Assembly (NCBI RefSeq): GCF_014651515.1
Contig: NZ_BMXA01000003.1
Coordinates: forward strand, 124,001 to 188,000
Length of the DNA: 64,000 bases
Direction of reading: 5' to 3'
DNA from: Arenicella chitinivorans
GTDB taxonomy: Bacteria > Pseudomonadota > Gammaproteobacteria > Arenicellales > Arenicellaceae
A program made the translations under genes and the position numbers. The notes under the pieces are model-generated. The model was given only the letters and a program-made list of their open reading frames with translations. It did not search any database and was not told the origin of the DNA. Of the stretch, positions 18,249-28,057 are shown in pieces. Within the stretch, counting starts at the first letter, position 1. Each line of letters opens with the position of its first letter.

Positions 18249-19106
18249 ATGGATTCTATTGTTAACGAAATTCAAAAATACTCTGATGTCATCGCGCAGC
18301 ACGGCTGGACTTACGCGATCAAAGTTCTTACCGCGTTACTTATTTTCTGGATTGGTAAACGCGTAGCACGTGGCCTGACAAATCTGTTGATCAAGGGCTT
18401 AGAGAAACAGGGCTTTGAACAGGAGCTGACTGGTTTTTTCGAGAGCCTAGTCTACTGGGCGTTGGTCCTGGTCGTCGTGATTGCTGCATTGGGTCAATTG
18501 GGTATCGAGACAGCCTCGTTTATCGCGGTACTTGGTGCGGCAGGTCTGGCCGTCGGGTTGGCATTGCAAGGGTCGCTGTCAAATTTTGCTGCGGGCGTGT
18601 TGATTATCATGCTGCGACCATTCCGGGTTGGCGAGGTTGTTGATATTGCTGGTGAAATAGGCACGGTGCAGAACATCAAAATTTTCACCACCGAATTGCG
18701 CACCGGTGACAACAAGTGTGTGATTATTCCAAATTCACGAGTGCTGAACAGCAATATTATTAACTATTCATCGACCGGTACTCGGCGTGTTGATATGACG
18801 TTCGGGATTGGCTATGAGGCGGATATTGACCATGCGCGGACCGTCATCAAATCCATCTTGGATGCGGATGACCGCGTGTTGGACGAACCCGCGCCTAAGA
18901 TCGCCATCATGGAATTGGCCGACAGCAGTGTTAATTTTGTGGTTCGCCCCTGGGTGGCGACGGCAGATTACTGGTCAGTGCTCATGGATACCCAGGAGCA
19001 AGTTAAAAAGCGCTTCGACGCCGAAGGCATTTCTATTCCTTTTCCTCAACGCGTGGTGACTTTGCTTAAAGAGGAGCAGGCAGTTAAAGAAGACCAGGCC
19101 AGCTAG
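18249..19106 (+). CDS. mscS: Small-conductance mechanosensitive channel, MscS type
   Basis: 285 residues, practically the same length as E. coli MscS (286). Three membrane segments lie in the N-terminal third (LTALLIFWIGKRVARG; LVYWALVLVVVIAALGQLG; then the pore helix VLGAAGLAVGLALQGSLSNF with the Gly/Ala packing pattern). The pore helix is followed by the MscS cytoplasmic beta domain (RPFRVGEVVDIAGEIGTV). It should open under membrane tension and release solutes during osmotic downshock. A strong intrinsic terminator follows. Confidence 0.93.
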   Translation: MDSIVNEIQKYSDVIAQHGWTYAIKVLTALLIFWIGKRVARGLTNLLIKGLEKQGFEQELTGFFESLVYWALVLVVVIAALGQLGIETASFIAVLGAAGLAVGLALQGSLSNFAAGVLIIMLRPFRVGEVVDIAGEIGTVQNIKIFTTELRTGDNKCVIIPNSRVLNSNIINYSSTGTRRVDMTFGIGYEADIDHARTVIKSILDADDRVLDEPAPKIAIMELADSSVNFVVRPWVATADYWSVLMDTQEQVKKRFDAEGISIPFPQRVVTLLKEEQAVKEDQAS

Positions 19107-19123
19107 CAGGGCGTGTTTTATCG

Positions 19124-19155
19124 GCGCAGGACTACTTTGTTATCCTGCGCTTTTT
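19124..19155 (+). terminator. Intrinsic terminator of mscS
   Basis: GCGCAGGA at 19124-19131 pairs exactly with TCCTGCGC at 19143-19150 around an 11-nt loop, followed at once by TTTTT (19151-19155). The hairpin overlaps the last codons of the convergent GT41-like gene, whose stop is at 19140-19142. Confidence 0.87.
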
Positions 19156-20762
19156 AGAATGTCACGCACGCGCTTGCTGAACCCGTGGACGTCGCGAACA
19201 GCGGATTTTTTCATTGTCGCACGATCAACCAGGTCGACAGAGACGCCTTGAGCTAGGCTGATGGCCCGGTTTAAATAGTCTCGTTGCGTATCGCATAGCC
19301 AGTCTGCGCGGTCCAGCTGTTTAAGAAGTGCTGCGCTTTGTTGTGCTGGAAAAAGGTTTCCGCGTAATGCCACCAGCACGCCTCCGTGATCGATTGCATC
19401 CACCGCCGCAATCGGGTCATTTTGTACGAAATTGTCCAGCACAATGGTGTTCGGCGCAGCGCGCAGGCGCTCATCAAATACTAAGCGATCAGCGCTGATT
19501 TCATGCAGTGCGAATCGTTCGATCAATAGCTTCTTAACCAACGCTGAGGTGGCGTCCAGGTGTAGTTTCCAGTCGGGTAGGCGCCGCAGAATTTCCGACC
19601 AAACTTTAATGACGCTATAACTCAAGCCGTGCTGGCAACCAATGCCGGCAAAGGTCTTAGCTGGGAGCGGCGTGTTACGTGGCGTGTAGGACTCATACTC
19701 TGCTGACACAAAAAACCGCTGCTCGGTCAAGCGGTCGTCTAGTAATTCAACGAGGTCGGTGGCGTAACGCCCTTCATGCGCTAGCCAGCCAAATGCGCTG
19801 CCAGCAACTTGAAGCCCCAGCGCGCGCTGGCGTGAACCGCGTCGCATGCCGCAAACATCGAGCATGACTTCGATCTTGTCACTGCGTACCTGGCGCGCAA
19901 AGTCTGCGTCGGTGAACCCCGGTGAATGCACTACGTTAACGCCGCTATCGAACAAATCAGAGCGCGGCTTTTCATCGTGCCAATAAACAAATACCTGGTC
20001 GCCAAGCTTGGCCAAACTGGATACGGTTGGCGCGACCGTGGCGAGTAGCCAATGTTCCGGAATTTGACCAATCAAAACACCCAGGCGAAGCTTATTTTTG
20101 TCTTGAACTTGCTTTGCTGTGTAGCGGTTGTCTTTCGGAATAAAGCGTTCTTCCCAGAGTCGCATTTCTTGTCGCAATCCTTCTTCGGTCAGCGAGTCGT
20201 TAGCCACGGCGTGGTGAATATAATTACTGTGGCTCGGTGCGTGTTTGGTGCGTAATAGGCGTACGTAATCGTAGGCACGCGTGGCTTCTTCTTTATGCCC
20301 GATCTGACTCAGGCAGTCGGCAAGTTGAAAGGCGGCGCGATCATGGTCGGGTTGGTGATCCAGAGTACGGCGAAAAGTCGTGATCGCGTAATCGTAGTTC
20401 CCGACCATGCGATGCGCTAGCGCCAAGTTATACAGCCATTGACTACGTTCACCGAATTGGTCGATCAAGGACTTCAGCAGGCCGGCTGCTGCCGCAGGTT
20501 GTTTCGCTTCTAGTTGCAGGCAGGCCTGATTGTTTAAGACAAACACCGAGTGCGGATTCAATTGTGCTGCTGTTCCCCCCATCTGGCGTGCTTGTTCGAA
20601 TTTTTTATTCTTAAACAGGCTGCTGAATTTAACCGCGTGCGCTGACGGGTGATCTGCATCTTGGTGGATCACTTTGTCGGTTAGGCTGACTGCTAGGTCG
20701 AACTTGCCTTCACGCAGCGCGCTGACGGCTTGTGTCATCAGCGTCTCGATCTGAGTGCTCAT
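19140..20762 (-). CDS. Diverged TPR / GT41-like protein
   Basis: 540 residues. The first 190 are TPR-like helical repeats (ALREGKFDLAVSLTDKVI, then SQWLYNLALAHRMVGNYDYA). The rest resembles the catalytic part of SPINDLY/O-GlcNAc transferases in outline (LRLGVLIGQIPEHWLLATV, then a VMLDVCGMRRGSRQRALGLQ segment and FGWLAHEG), but the conserved catalytic stretches of its neighbour (LDTTPYNGTATVLEALWMGVP and the DLNGHG histidine motif) are replaced. It may be a non-catalytic partner or have changed specificity. It overlaps the upstream GT41 gene by 4 bp (ATGA), so the two are coupled. Confidence 0.7.
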   Translation of the reverse strand: MSTQIETLMTQAVSALREGKFDLAVSLTDKVIHQDADHPSAHAVKFSSLFKNKKFEQARQMGGTAAQLNPHSVFVLNNQACLQLEAKQPAAAAGLLKSLIDQFGERSQWLYNLALAHRMVGNYDYAITTFRRTLDHQPDHDRAAFQLADCLSQIGHKEEATRAYDYVRLLRTKHAPSHSNYIHHAVANDSLTEEGLRQEMRLWEERFIPKDNRYTAKQVQDKNKLRLGVLIGQIPEHWLLATVAPTVSSLAKLGDQVFVYWHDEKPRSDLFDSGVNVVHSPGFTDADFARQVRSDKIEVMLDVCGMRRGSRQRALGLQVAGSAFGWLAHEGRYATDLVELLDDRLTEQRFFVSAEYESYTPRNTPLPAKTFAGIGCQHGLSYSVIKVWSEILRRLPDWKLHLDATSALVKKLLIERFALHEISADRLVFDERLRAAPNTIVLDNFVQNDPIAAVDAIDHGGVLVALRGNLFPAQQSAALLKQLDRADWLCDTQRDYLNRAISLAQGVSVDLVDRATMKKSAVRDVHGFSKRVRDILKSAG

Positions 20763-22630
20763 GCGGACGCCTCCTGTTCGAGCTTGGTGGCTACATCATC
20801 GCACCAAAGCTGCCATTTTCCGCGTAGGGCGTTGCCAAATTCGCGGCCGAATTGCGGTGTGTTCATGAGCGCCGAGTTCTGCATCCGCGTACGAAGACTT
20901 TGGCGCGCTTCCAGCGTGTTTTCGCCTAATTCGCTGAACTCGAGTACACGTTGTGCAAAGTCCGTCACACTTTTGGTGGCCATGCCGCCCAAATTGATGC
21001 GTTCAAGAATGCTGGCAGAAACACGACTGGCGTGAGTCTGGCCAACCATAGAAATCACCGGTACGCCCATCCACAGCGCTTCAAGTACGGTTGCTGTTCC
21101 ATTGTAGGGTGTGGTGTCCAAGGCTAGGTCGATTTGATTGTACGCATCAAGGCGTTGTTCAATCCGCGCTTTTTCGTGATCCAAGGTGATACGATCCGAT
21201 TGAATGCCGCGCTCAGCGAACTCCTTTAGAAAAAAGCGCTGTGCATTCTGACTGGCGAGTTGTGGCCGCTTGAGAACCAGTACCGAATTCGGCACAGCGT
21301 GCATCGCAGCTGCCCAGCAGTCCATGGCCAGGCTGGAGATTTTAGCGAGGTTGCCGAATGCCCCTAGTCGCACCACGCCATCGCTTGGTGTGGGCTTGAT
21401 CGCTGGCGCATTGCCTGTGGGTTTGTAACACAAGAACCCGTTGCTTAGTCGAATTAATGATTCACTGTAGAAGTCGTCGGTGATACCGATTGGGTCTGCG
21501 ATACGGTCGGTGACGCAGTAGTCCATGCTCTTGAGGCCGGTGGTCGATGGGTAGCCAAACCAACTCAGTTGAATGGGGGCGACGTGGCGTGAGAATACAC
21601 CCAGGCGGTTACCTGTGCCATGCCCATTTAGGTCGACCAGAATATCGATCTGGTCACTGGCAATCAATTTCGACAAGGCTGGGTCACTGTTGCGTGCAAT
21701 ATCATGCCAATTGTCGCATTGTGTGCGGATTAGATCGGTTACCCCGTCAGTCTTTTTAGTGTCGTTATAGGCGGTAATGTGGAACTGTTTGCGATCCAGT
21801 CCCTCCAGTAAAGGAAGAATAAAACAACTCACCGAATTGGCGCACAAGTCGGAAGAGATAAAGCCAATTTTGAGCTGTCGGTTCGCATTGGCAGTGCGCC
21901 AGGTATTGCTGCCTTTCTGGTTACCAGGGTGGGCCTTTTGCACCCAGAGTTTGGTAAGCTGGAAGTTGCTTTGCGGAGTTGTCAGCTCGGAGTAGTTGCT
22001 CCAATAAATGAGTCGTTGTAGGTAGTTCGGGTTTTCTGGGTCGAGAGACGCGGCCATGGAGTAGCTGTTGTAGCCTGCCTTTACCCGGCCGGAGCGACAG
22101 TAAATACGGGCTAATTGAGCGTGTGAATTCGCGTGCGTTGGTTGCAGGTCAATAGCGCGGTTGAGCGCTTGTTCGGCTTCGTCCGAGCGGTCCGCATTGG
22201 TGAGCGCAAAAGCGTGTTCGCGATGCAGTGCCGGAACCTCCGGTGACTGAGCACACAGTTCCTGCATTATGCCGCATGCTTCGTCCGCCTGATTCTGTTC
22301 GGCGAACACCAGTGCAATATAACGGAGTTGATTATTGCGTTTGGATGTGTTGATTTTGTATTCCGTGGCCTGATTGCGAAGAGTTTCGTACAACTCATTG
22401 GCAAAGATGACGGCATCAGCACCTTGCCCCATGGCACGCAAGCAACGCAAACGGGTGGTGTCTCGCCAAGCGCTGGGTTCGGCTTGCTCAAGGCCATTTA
22501 AGGCTTGTCGATATTGGCCACGCTTAAAAAAACTTTCTATCTGACTTCGATCTTCGCGCACGCTATTTGTAGGTCCTAATGGTTCTGGGTTTGTTTTGCT
22601 ATTCACAACACGGTAAAACTTGGCTGCCAA
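20759..22630 (-). CDS. TPR-containing GT41 O-GlcNAc transferase-like protein (SPINDLY family)
   Basis: 623 residues. The N-terminal third has TPR repeats (for example SEVPALHREHAFALTNADR-type helices and DLQPTHANSHAQLARIYC). The C-terminal catalytic region shows the GT41 blocks: IGFISSDLCANSV, ILVDLNGHGTGNRLGVF, QLSWFGYPSTTGLKSMDY, RLGAFGNLAKIS, and LDTTPYNGTATVLEALWMGV. Bacterial relatives glycosylate proteins such as flagellins or adhesins in the cytoplasm, using UDP-GlcNAc or similar donors. It is first in a two-gene operon with a diverged paralogue. No flagellin or other target lies nearby. Confidence 0.85.
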   Translation of the reverse strand: MAAKFYRVVNSKTNPEPLGPTNSVREDRSQIESFFKRGQYRQALNGLEQAEPSAWRDTTRLRCLRAMGQGADAVIFANELYETLRNQATEYKINTSKRNNQLRYIALVFAEQNQADEACGIMQELCAQSPEVPALHREHAFALTNADRSDEAEQALNRAIDLQPTHANSHAQLARIYCRSGRVKAGYNSYSMAASLDPENPNYLQRLIYWSNYSELTTPQSNFQLTKLWVQKAHPGNQKGSNTWRTANANRQLKIGFISSDLCANSVSCFILPLLEGLDRKQFHITAYNDTKKTDGVTDLIRTQCDNWHDIARNSDPALSKLIASDQIDILVDLNGHGTGNRLGVFSRHVAPIQLSWFGYPSTTGLKSMDYCVTDRIADPIGITDDFYSESLIRLSNGFLCYKPTGNAPAIKPTPSDGVVRLGAFGNLAKISSLAMDCWAAAMHAVPNSVLVLKRPQLASQNAQRFFLKEFAERGIQSDRITLDHEKARIEQRLDAYNQIDLALDTTPYNGTATVLEALWMGVPVISMVGQTHASRVSASILERINLGGMATKSVTDFAQRVLEFSELGENTLEARQSLRTRMQNSALMNTPQFGREFGNALRGKWQLWCDDVATKLEQEASA

Positions 22631-22844
22631 TCAACTCTCTTCCCAGCCCGTCGACTGAGTTTACACATTTACTGTCCCGACTCAAGCACAGAGTGTGGCG
22701 TGCGTGTTACCAAAGGGTGTCAAAACTGTGACAAAAATTTACTGTTTACCAAGGTGCATAAAGGGCTAGGCGCGTGCCGAGATTGTCCGTAAAATCCAAC
22801 CCCTGATTGTAACCCTTTTTGTTTTTGATCGCGCGAGGCCGCCA

Positions 22845-24854
22845 TTGTTTGAACAACTTAACCCTCAGCAACGTGCAGCGGTCAAAGAGTGCGGGCGACC
22901 TATGCTGGTGCTCGCCGGTGCGGGCAGTGGTAAAACGCGCGTAATCACGTACAAAATTGCCTGGCTGTTATCTCAGATGGCGGTTGATCCTCGTAACATA
23001 TACGCGGTTACCTTTACCAATAAGGCCGCCCGCGAGATGAAGGAGCGGATCACTGAACTGCTCGGTAAGGACGCAGTTAAAGGGCTGACGATCTCCACAT
23101 TTCATAGTCTCGGCATGGCGATTTTGCGTGAAGAGGTCGATGCGTCAGGACGCAAACCTGGGTTCTCAATTTTCGACCCGGCGGACTCCGTATTTGTGGT
23201 TCGTGAGTTGCTGAAAGCGGATTTGGACGACGATGGCTTAGTGGAGCGTGTCCGCAATCAAATTTCCAGTTGGAAGAATGAGTTGGTGTCTCCGGATCAG
23301 GCGATGCAATTGGCGATGACAAGCCCGACCGAGGTCGCGGCAGCCAAGGTCTATACCGAGTATGAGCGGTATTTGGTGGCCTGTAATGCGGTCGATCTGG
23401 ACGACCTGCTGTACTTGCCGAATGAGTTGATCCGCAAGTTCGATAATGTGCGTATTAAATGGCAAGGGCGCGTGCAGTTTTTGCTGGTGGATGAATATCA
23501 GGACACCAATGCAGCCCAATATCGCCTAGTAAAAACCTTGGTGGCTGGCTCGAAGGGCTGTGGTTTGACGGCAGTAGGCGATGACGATCAGTCGATCTAC
23601 GCATGGCGTGGTGCTCAACCTGAAAACTTGTTGCAGCTTAAAACCGATTTTCCCGATCTGGAGTTGGTGAAACTGGAGCAAAATTACCGCTCAATGGGTC
23701 GAATTCTCGCGCTGGCGAACCATGTGATTCAGAACAATCCGCGCCCGTTTGAGAAGCAATTGTGGAGCGACCTGGGGTTTGGTGAACCGATCACCGTCAT
23801 GCATGCGGAAAACGACGAGCGCGAAGCAGAGAAAGTGGTGGCTGGACTCATGCAGCACCGCTTTCAGAATCAGCGTCCGTATAGTGATTACGCCATTTTG
23901 TACCGCGGTAATCATCAGTCGCGCATGCTGGAGCAGAAGCTGCGTGAAATGCATATTCCATATTATTTAAGCGGTGGACTCTCGTTTTTCGACCGTTCTG
24001 AAATCAAAGATGTGATGGCCTATTTGCGGCTGGTGACCAACCCGCTGGATGATAATGCGTTTGTTCGCGCCATCAACACGCCCCGGCGCGGCATTGGTTC
24101 GGGAACGCTTGAAGCGCTGGCAGAAACTGCGCGACAGGAAAAATGCAGCTTGTATGAAGCGATTCAACGGGCCGCACTGCACAGTCATTTGTCCGCTTCA
24201 CGTCAAGCGCCGCTGCGCCAGTTTGAGCATTGGCTCGATGGCATGATTCAACGGGCTGAAACGGACTCGCCAGTTGGGTTGATCAATGATTTGTTGAGCG
24301 ATATCGAATACCAGGATTGGATCGTGAAGCAAAGTGCCAGCCCAGAGCAGGCTGAAATGCGTTGGCGTAATATCGAAGACCTGTTGGGCTGGGTTAAGTC
24401 GATCGCCAGCAAGGGGGAAGACAGAAAGCTGGTGGATGTGGTGTCTGTTGTCAGCCTGATGGGGATTTTGGAAAAAAACGAAGACGATACTAACGACAAC
24501 GTGGTTTCTCTTATGACATTGCATGCCTCGAAAGGGCTGGAGTTCCCGCATGTGACGATTGTCGGTCTGGAAGAGGAGATTCTGCCGCACCGTACTAGTA
24601 TCGAGGAAGATATGGTCGAAGAAGAACGCCGGCTTTTCTACGTCGGGATAACGCGCGCACAGCGTGAATTGGTGTTGTCGTACGCCAACCAGCGCAAACG
24701 TTACGGCGAAGTGATTGAGTGCACGCCCAGTCGATTCCTCGATGAATTGGACGAGCAACACATTATTTGGGAAGAAAAGCTGGCCAAAGATCCGGAGCGT
24801 CAGGAAGAAGTGGGGCAGACCCATTTGGCGGCGATGCGCGCCTTGCTTGGCTAA
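22845..24854 (+). CDS. rep: ATP-dependent DNA helicase Rep
   Basis: 669 residues, close to the usual 673. The start is a TTG at 22845 (MFEQLNPQQRAAV). All superfamily 1A motifs are present: Walker A VLAGAGSGKTRVI, Ia TFTNKAAREM, II LLVDEYQDTN, III VGDDDQSIYAWRGA, IV around YAILYRGNHQSR, V LMTLHASKGLEFPHV, VI FYVGITRAQREL. Rep unwinds DNA 3'-5' and clears proteins ahead of replication forks. It stands alone, divergent from the GT41 operon across 214 bp. Confidence 0.94.
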   Translation: MFEQLNPQQRAAVKECGRPMLVLAGAGSGKTRVITYKIAWLLSQMAVDPRNIYAVTFTNKAAREMKERITELLGKDAVKGLTISTFHSLGMAILREEVDASGRKPGFSIFDPADSVFVVRELLKADLDDDGLVERVRNQISSWKNELVSPDQAMQLAMTSPTEVAAAKVYTEYERYLVACNAVDLDDLLYLPNELIRKFDNVRIKWQGRVQFLLVDEYQDTNAAQYRLVKTLVAGSKGCGLTAVGDDDQSIYAWRGAQPENLLQLKTDFPDLELVKLEQNYRSMGRILALANHVIQNNPRPFEKQLWSDLGFGEPITVMHAENDEREAEKVVAGLMQHRFQNQRPYSDYAILYRGNHQSRMLEQKLREMHIPYYLSGGLSFFDRSEIKDVMAYLRLVTNPLDDNAFVRAINTPRRGIGSGTLEALAETARQEKCSLYEAIQRAALHSHLSASRQAPLRQFEHWLDGMIQRAETDSPVGLINDLLSDIEYQDWIVKQSASPEQAEMRWRNIEDLLGWVKSIASKGEDRKLVDVVSVVSLMGILEKNEDDTNDNVVSLMTLHASKGLEFPHVTIVGLEEEILPHRTSIEEDMVEEERRLFYVGITRAQRELVLSYANQRKRYGEVIECTPSRFLDELDEQHIIWEEKLAKDPERQEEVGQTHLAAMRALLG

Positions 24855-25084
24855 AAACGCGCAATAGTCGCGATCAAACCCGCAAAACACTTGACACATC
24901 TGGTACAATCGCGACCCAATAAATTGAAACCAAATGCTGGTTTCGATCAGGTTGAAAACTTAGGTCAAAATTCAGCGTGCAACTTGTTGTTTTTATTGTG
25001 TAGTTCGGTGCAGGTTGCGCAAAATAACATTAACTAAGCGAATAATTCCGACTTCATTAGGGTTGGACGATTTTAGGAGCTCAT

Positions 25085-25720
25085 ATGGCTGACAACCAGG
25101 TTAGCAGCGCAAATGCCGAGGGCATGAGCGTTGAAGATAAGAAAAGGCGTCGATTCCTGACTGGAATCACGGCAGGCTTTGGTGCAGTAGGTGGCGCGTT
25201 TGCGGTAACCCCATTTGTACTCAGTATGACGCCAAGTGAGCGGGCTAAAAATGCCGGTGCACCTGTTCAGCACGATTTATCCAAAATTCAATCTGGTCAG
25301 ATGGTCAAGGTCGAATGGCGTGGCAAACCTGTGGTCCTGCTCAAGCGCAGCGACGAAATGATGGCCGGCCTGGATAAGGTTGTCGACAAGCTGGCTGATC
25401 CTGATTCGCTGTCCAGCAGCCAACCTGTTTATGCGCAAAACAATTCTCGATCAGACCAGTCCTCGCCAGCGTTGCTGGTCATGGAAGCGGTCTGCACACA
25501 CCTCGGCTGTTCTCCTGTAGAGAAATTGGCAATAGGACCTGATCCACAAATGGGGCCAGATTCGCAAGGTGGCTTTTTCTGTCCTTGTCACGGTTCAAAA
25601 TTCGACTTGGCAGGCCGAGTGTATAAAAACGTACCTGCGACGACTAATATGTCCGTACCGCCATTTGCGATTGCGGACGACATAATTACCATTGGTGAAG
25701 ACGGCGGGAGGAACGCGTAA
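25085..25720 (+). CDS. petA: Ubiquinol-cytochrome c reductase, Rieske iron-sulfur subunit
   Basis: 211 residues. The N-terminus carries a twin-arginine-type signal/anchor (KRRRFLTGITAGFGAVGG, then VTPFVLSM), as is usual for Rieske proteins. The 2Fe-2S ligands are in CTHLGCSP and CPCHGSKFD. It accepts electrons from ubiquinol in the cytochrome bc1 complex and passes them to cytochrome c1. A GGAG ribosome site precedes the ATG. The petB start overlaps its stop (TAATG). Confidence 0.96.
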   Translation: MADNQVSSANAEGMSVEDKKRRRFLTGITAGFGAVGGAFAVTPFVLSMTPSERAKNAGAPVQHDLSKIQSGQMVKVEWRGKPVVLLKRSDEMMAGLDKVVDKLADPDSLSSSQPVYAQNNSRSDQSSPALLVMEAVCTHLGCSPVEKLAIGPDPQMGPDSQGGFFCPCHGSKFDLAGRVYKNVPATTNMSVPPFAIADDIITIGEDGGRNA

Positions 25721-27114
25721 TGGCTATTCATCGTCATGACAACCACAAGAGCGCTAACGCATTTATGCAATGGGTGGATGATCGTTTTCCGGCGACCAAA
25801 GTTTGGAACGAGCACCTAGCTGAATACTGGGCGGCGAAAAACTTTAATTTCTGGTATTACTTTGGCTCATTGGCAATTTTGGTGCTGGTGATTCAACTTT
25901 TAACCGGGATCTTCCTGACCATGCACTATAAGCCGGATGCGCAGTTGGCGTTTGCGTCCGTCGAGTACATCATGCGAGATGTACCCTATGGATGGTTGGT
26001 GCGGTACCTTCATTCCACCGGCGCCTCCATGTTCTTCGTGGTGGTCTACCTGCATATGTTTCGCGGTATTATCTATGGATCGCACCGTGAGCCGCGTGAA
26101 TTAGTCTGGCTTATCGGTTGCGTCATTTTCGTGGCCTTGATGGCTGAAGCCTTCATGGGATACCTGTTGCCGTGGGGCAATATGTCTTACTGGGGCGCAC
26201 AGGTCATTATCTCTCTATTTGATGTAATACCGTATTTTGGTCCCATTTTGACCGAATGGATTCGTGGTGACTTTGTTATTTCAGACGCGACTTTGAACCG
26301 ATTCTTCGCGTTTCACGTGATTCTGTTGCCGTTGATTTTGGTTGCCTTGGTGTTTCTGCACTTGGTGGCATTGCACCACGTTGGCTCCAATAATCCGGAC
26401 GGTATCGACATCTTCGAAAATCTGGATGAAAACGGCAAGCCGGTTGATGGCGTACCGTTCTTCCCACATATCGTGATTAAAGATCTGATTGGCGTGTGTG
26501 GATTCTTTATGGTGTATCTGGGTATTGTGTTCTTCTGGCCGGACTTGGGCGGTATTTTCCTCGAGAAGGATAACTTTGCACCGGCCAACCCGCTACAAAC
26601 GCCACCCGACATTGTACCGTTATGGTATTTCACGCCGTTCTACTCAATTCTACGTGCGAGTACAGAAACCCTATTGGTGTTCTTTGCTTGGTCGAGCGTA
26701 GCAATTGCAATTTTAGCGGCGGCTTTCGCTAAAGTGGATCTAAAGTACAAGATCGGCTTTGTTGTTGTCGGTGCCATCGCGTGGTTTGTATTCATGAACT
26801 CGAGTGGTAAAGCCTGGGGCGTCATTCTGATGGGTTCCGCGATCGTGTGCTTTTTCTTGCTGCCATGGTTGGATCGTTCGCCAGTGAAATCCATACGCTA
26901 TCGTAGCTGGCCATTCAAAGTGGCTCTGACATTGTTTTTGATCGCGTTCTTCATTCTGGGTTACTTGGGTATGAACGCGCCGACACCGGTGAAAACAATT
27001 ATGGCGCAGGTTTGTACCTGCATCTACTTTGCGTTCTTCATCCTAATGCCTTGGTTCACCAGCATTGGTCAGACCAAACCAGAACCAGACCGTGTCACGT
27101 ACGACGCGCACTAA
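25720..27114 (+). CDS. petB: Ubiquinol-cytochrome c reductase, cytochrome b
   Basis: 464 residues, a full-length proteobacterial cytochrome b with eight or more membrane helices. The bis-histidine haem ligands lie in helix B (RYLHSTGASMFFVVVYLHMF) and helix D (FFAFHVILLPLILVALVFLH). The Qo-site PEW motif appears as PLWYFTPFYSILR (PLW in place of PEW). It carries the quinol oxidation and reduction sites of the bc1 complex. The start overlaps the petA stop by one base and petC follows 14 bp after the stop. Confidence 0.96.
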   Translation: MAIHRHDNHKSANAFMQWVDDRFPATKVWNEHLAEYWAAKNFNFWYYFGSLAILVLVIQLLTGIFLTMHYKPDAQLAFASVEYIMRDVPYGWLVRYLHSTGASMFFVVVYLHMFRGIIYGSHREPRELVWLIGCVIFVALMAEAFMGYLLPWGNMSYWGAQVIISLFDVIPYFGPILTEWIRGDFVISDATLNRFFAFHVILLPLILVALVFLHLVALHHVGSNNPDGIDIFENLDENGKPVDGVPFFPHIVIKDLIGVCGFFMVYLGIVFFWPDLGGIFLEKDNFAPANPLQTPPDIVPLWYFTPFYSILRASTETLLVFFAWSSVAIAILAAAFAKVDLKYKIGFVVVGAIAWFVFMNSSGKAWGVILMGSAIVCFFLLPWLDRSPVKSIRYRSWPFKVALTLFLIAFFILGYLGMNAPTPVKTIMAQVCTCIYFAFFILMPWFTSIGQTKPEPDRVTYDAH

Positions 27115-27128
27115 GCGAGGATTCAATA

Positions 27129-27914
27129 ATGAAGAAAATTACGATTCTGTTGATGTCGCTGACTGCGAGTCTTACGCTGAGTTCGGCAACACTGGCCGCT
27201 GGCGGCGGCAATGAAGTGAAAGACAAGGTTTATATCAATATGTCTGACAAGGCAGCATTGCAAAACGGTGCAAAATTGTTCATGAACTATTGTTTGGCTT
27301 GTCACAGCGCGCAGTACTCTCGGTATGAGCGCGTTGCCGAAGACCTGGATATTCCGTTGTATCAATTGAAGGACAATCTGATGTTCACCACCGAGAAGCC
27401 GGGTGATCTGATGAAGACCACAATGCCAGCGGAAGACGCCAAAGAGTGGTTTGGTGTTGCGCCACCGGATCTTTCTCTGGTCTCGCGCGTTCGTAAGCCA
27501 GACTGGGTATACACTTACTTGCGTGCGTTCTATCAGGACGAATCGACTCCCAGCGGCTGGAACAACTCGCTGTTTGCGAACGTTGCGATGCCACATGCGA
27601 TGTACGAATTGCAAGGCGTGCAACGTCTGGTCAAAAGAGGCGTTGATGTACACGGCGAGCATGGTGAGGAAATTTCATTGGGTGCCGGTCAAAAGCTGGT
27701 CGGTGATGCAATTTTCGAGTTGCAGCACCCAGGCAAAATGACGCCTGCCGAGTTTGATAAGGCGATCGCAGATTTGACCGCATTTTTAGTCTATCTTGCC
27801 GAGCCAGCGCAACTAAAGCGCAAAACCATTGGTGTTTACACCTTGGGCTTCTTGATTATTTTGCTGTTGCTGTGCGTGTTGTTGAAGAAAGAATACTGGC
27901 GCGACATACATTAA
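27129..27914 (+). CDS. petC: Ubiquinol-cytochrome c reductase, cytochrome c1
   Basis: 261 residues from the ATG at 27129; the longer frame from 27012 overlaps petB and is not used. It has a Sec signal peptide (ILLMSLTASLTLSSATLA), one covalent haem site CLACH, and a C-terminal membrane anchor (YTLGFLIILLLLCVLL) ending in positively charged residues. The methionine ligand is probably in NVAMPHAM. It hands electrons from the Rieske centre to soluble cytochrome c. It ends the petABC operon; an intrinsic terminator follows. Confidence 0.95.
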   Translation: MKKITILLMSLTASLTLSSATLAAGGGNEVKDKVYINMSDKAALQNGAKLFMNYCLACHSAQYSRYERVAEDLDIPLYQLKDNLMFTTEKPGDLMKTTMPAEDAKEWFGVAPPDLSLVSRVRKPDWVYTYLRAFYQDESTPSGWNNSLFANVAMPHAMYELQGVQRLVKRGVDVHGEHGEEISLGAGQKLVGDAIFELQHPGKMTPAEFDKAIADLTAFLVYLAEPAQLKRKTIGVYTLGFLIILLLLCVLLKKEYWRDIH

Positions 27915-27935
27915 GTCGCTCCAGATGAATGAGAA

Positions 27936-27969
27936 AAAACGCGGCATGGGGAAGCCTGTGCCGCGTTTT
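27936..27969 (+). terminator. Intrinsic terminator of petABC
   Basis: AAAACGCGGCA at 27936-27946 pairs exactly with TGCCGCGTTTT at 27959-27969 around a 12-nt loop. A T-run ends the right arm, and A-rich sequence on the left side would also let it act on the opposite strand. Confidence 0.85.
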
Positions 27970-28057
27970 GTCCATTTAGGTTTGATCATTTTAGAGCGCC
28001 TTTTCTGGCCTATGGCCGCGCGCTCACACTGTCCATTTATTACATAGGAAAACTATC

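Noticed and set aside
24892-24910. TTGACA and TACAAT hexamers ahead of petA
   Set aside because: They are only 7 bp apart, too close for a sigma-70 promoter, although each hexamer alone is near consensus.
27012-27128. Longer N-terminus for cytochrome c1
   Set aside because: It lies inside petB in another frame; the ATG at 27129 gives a proper signal peptide.
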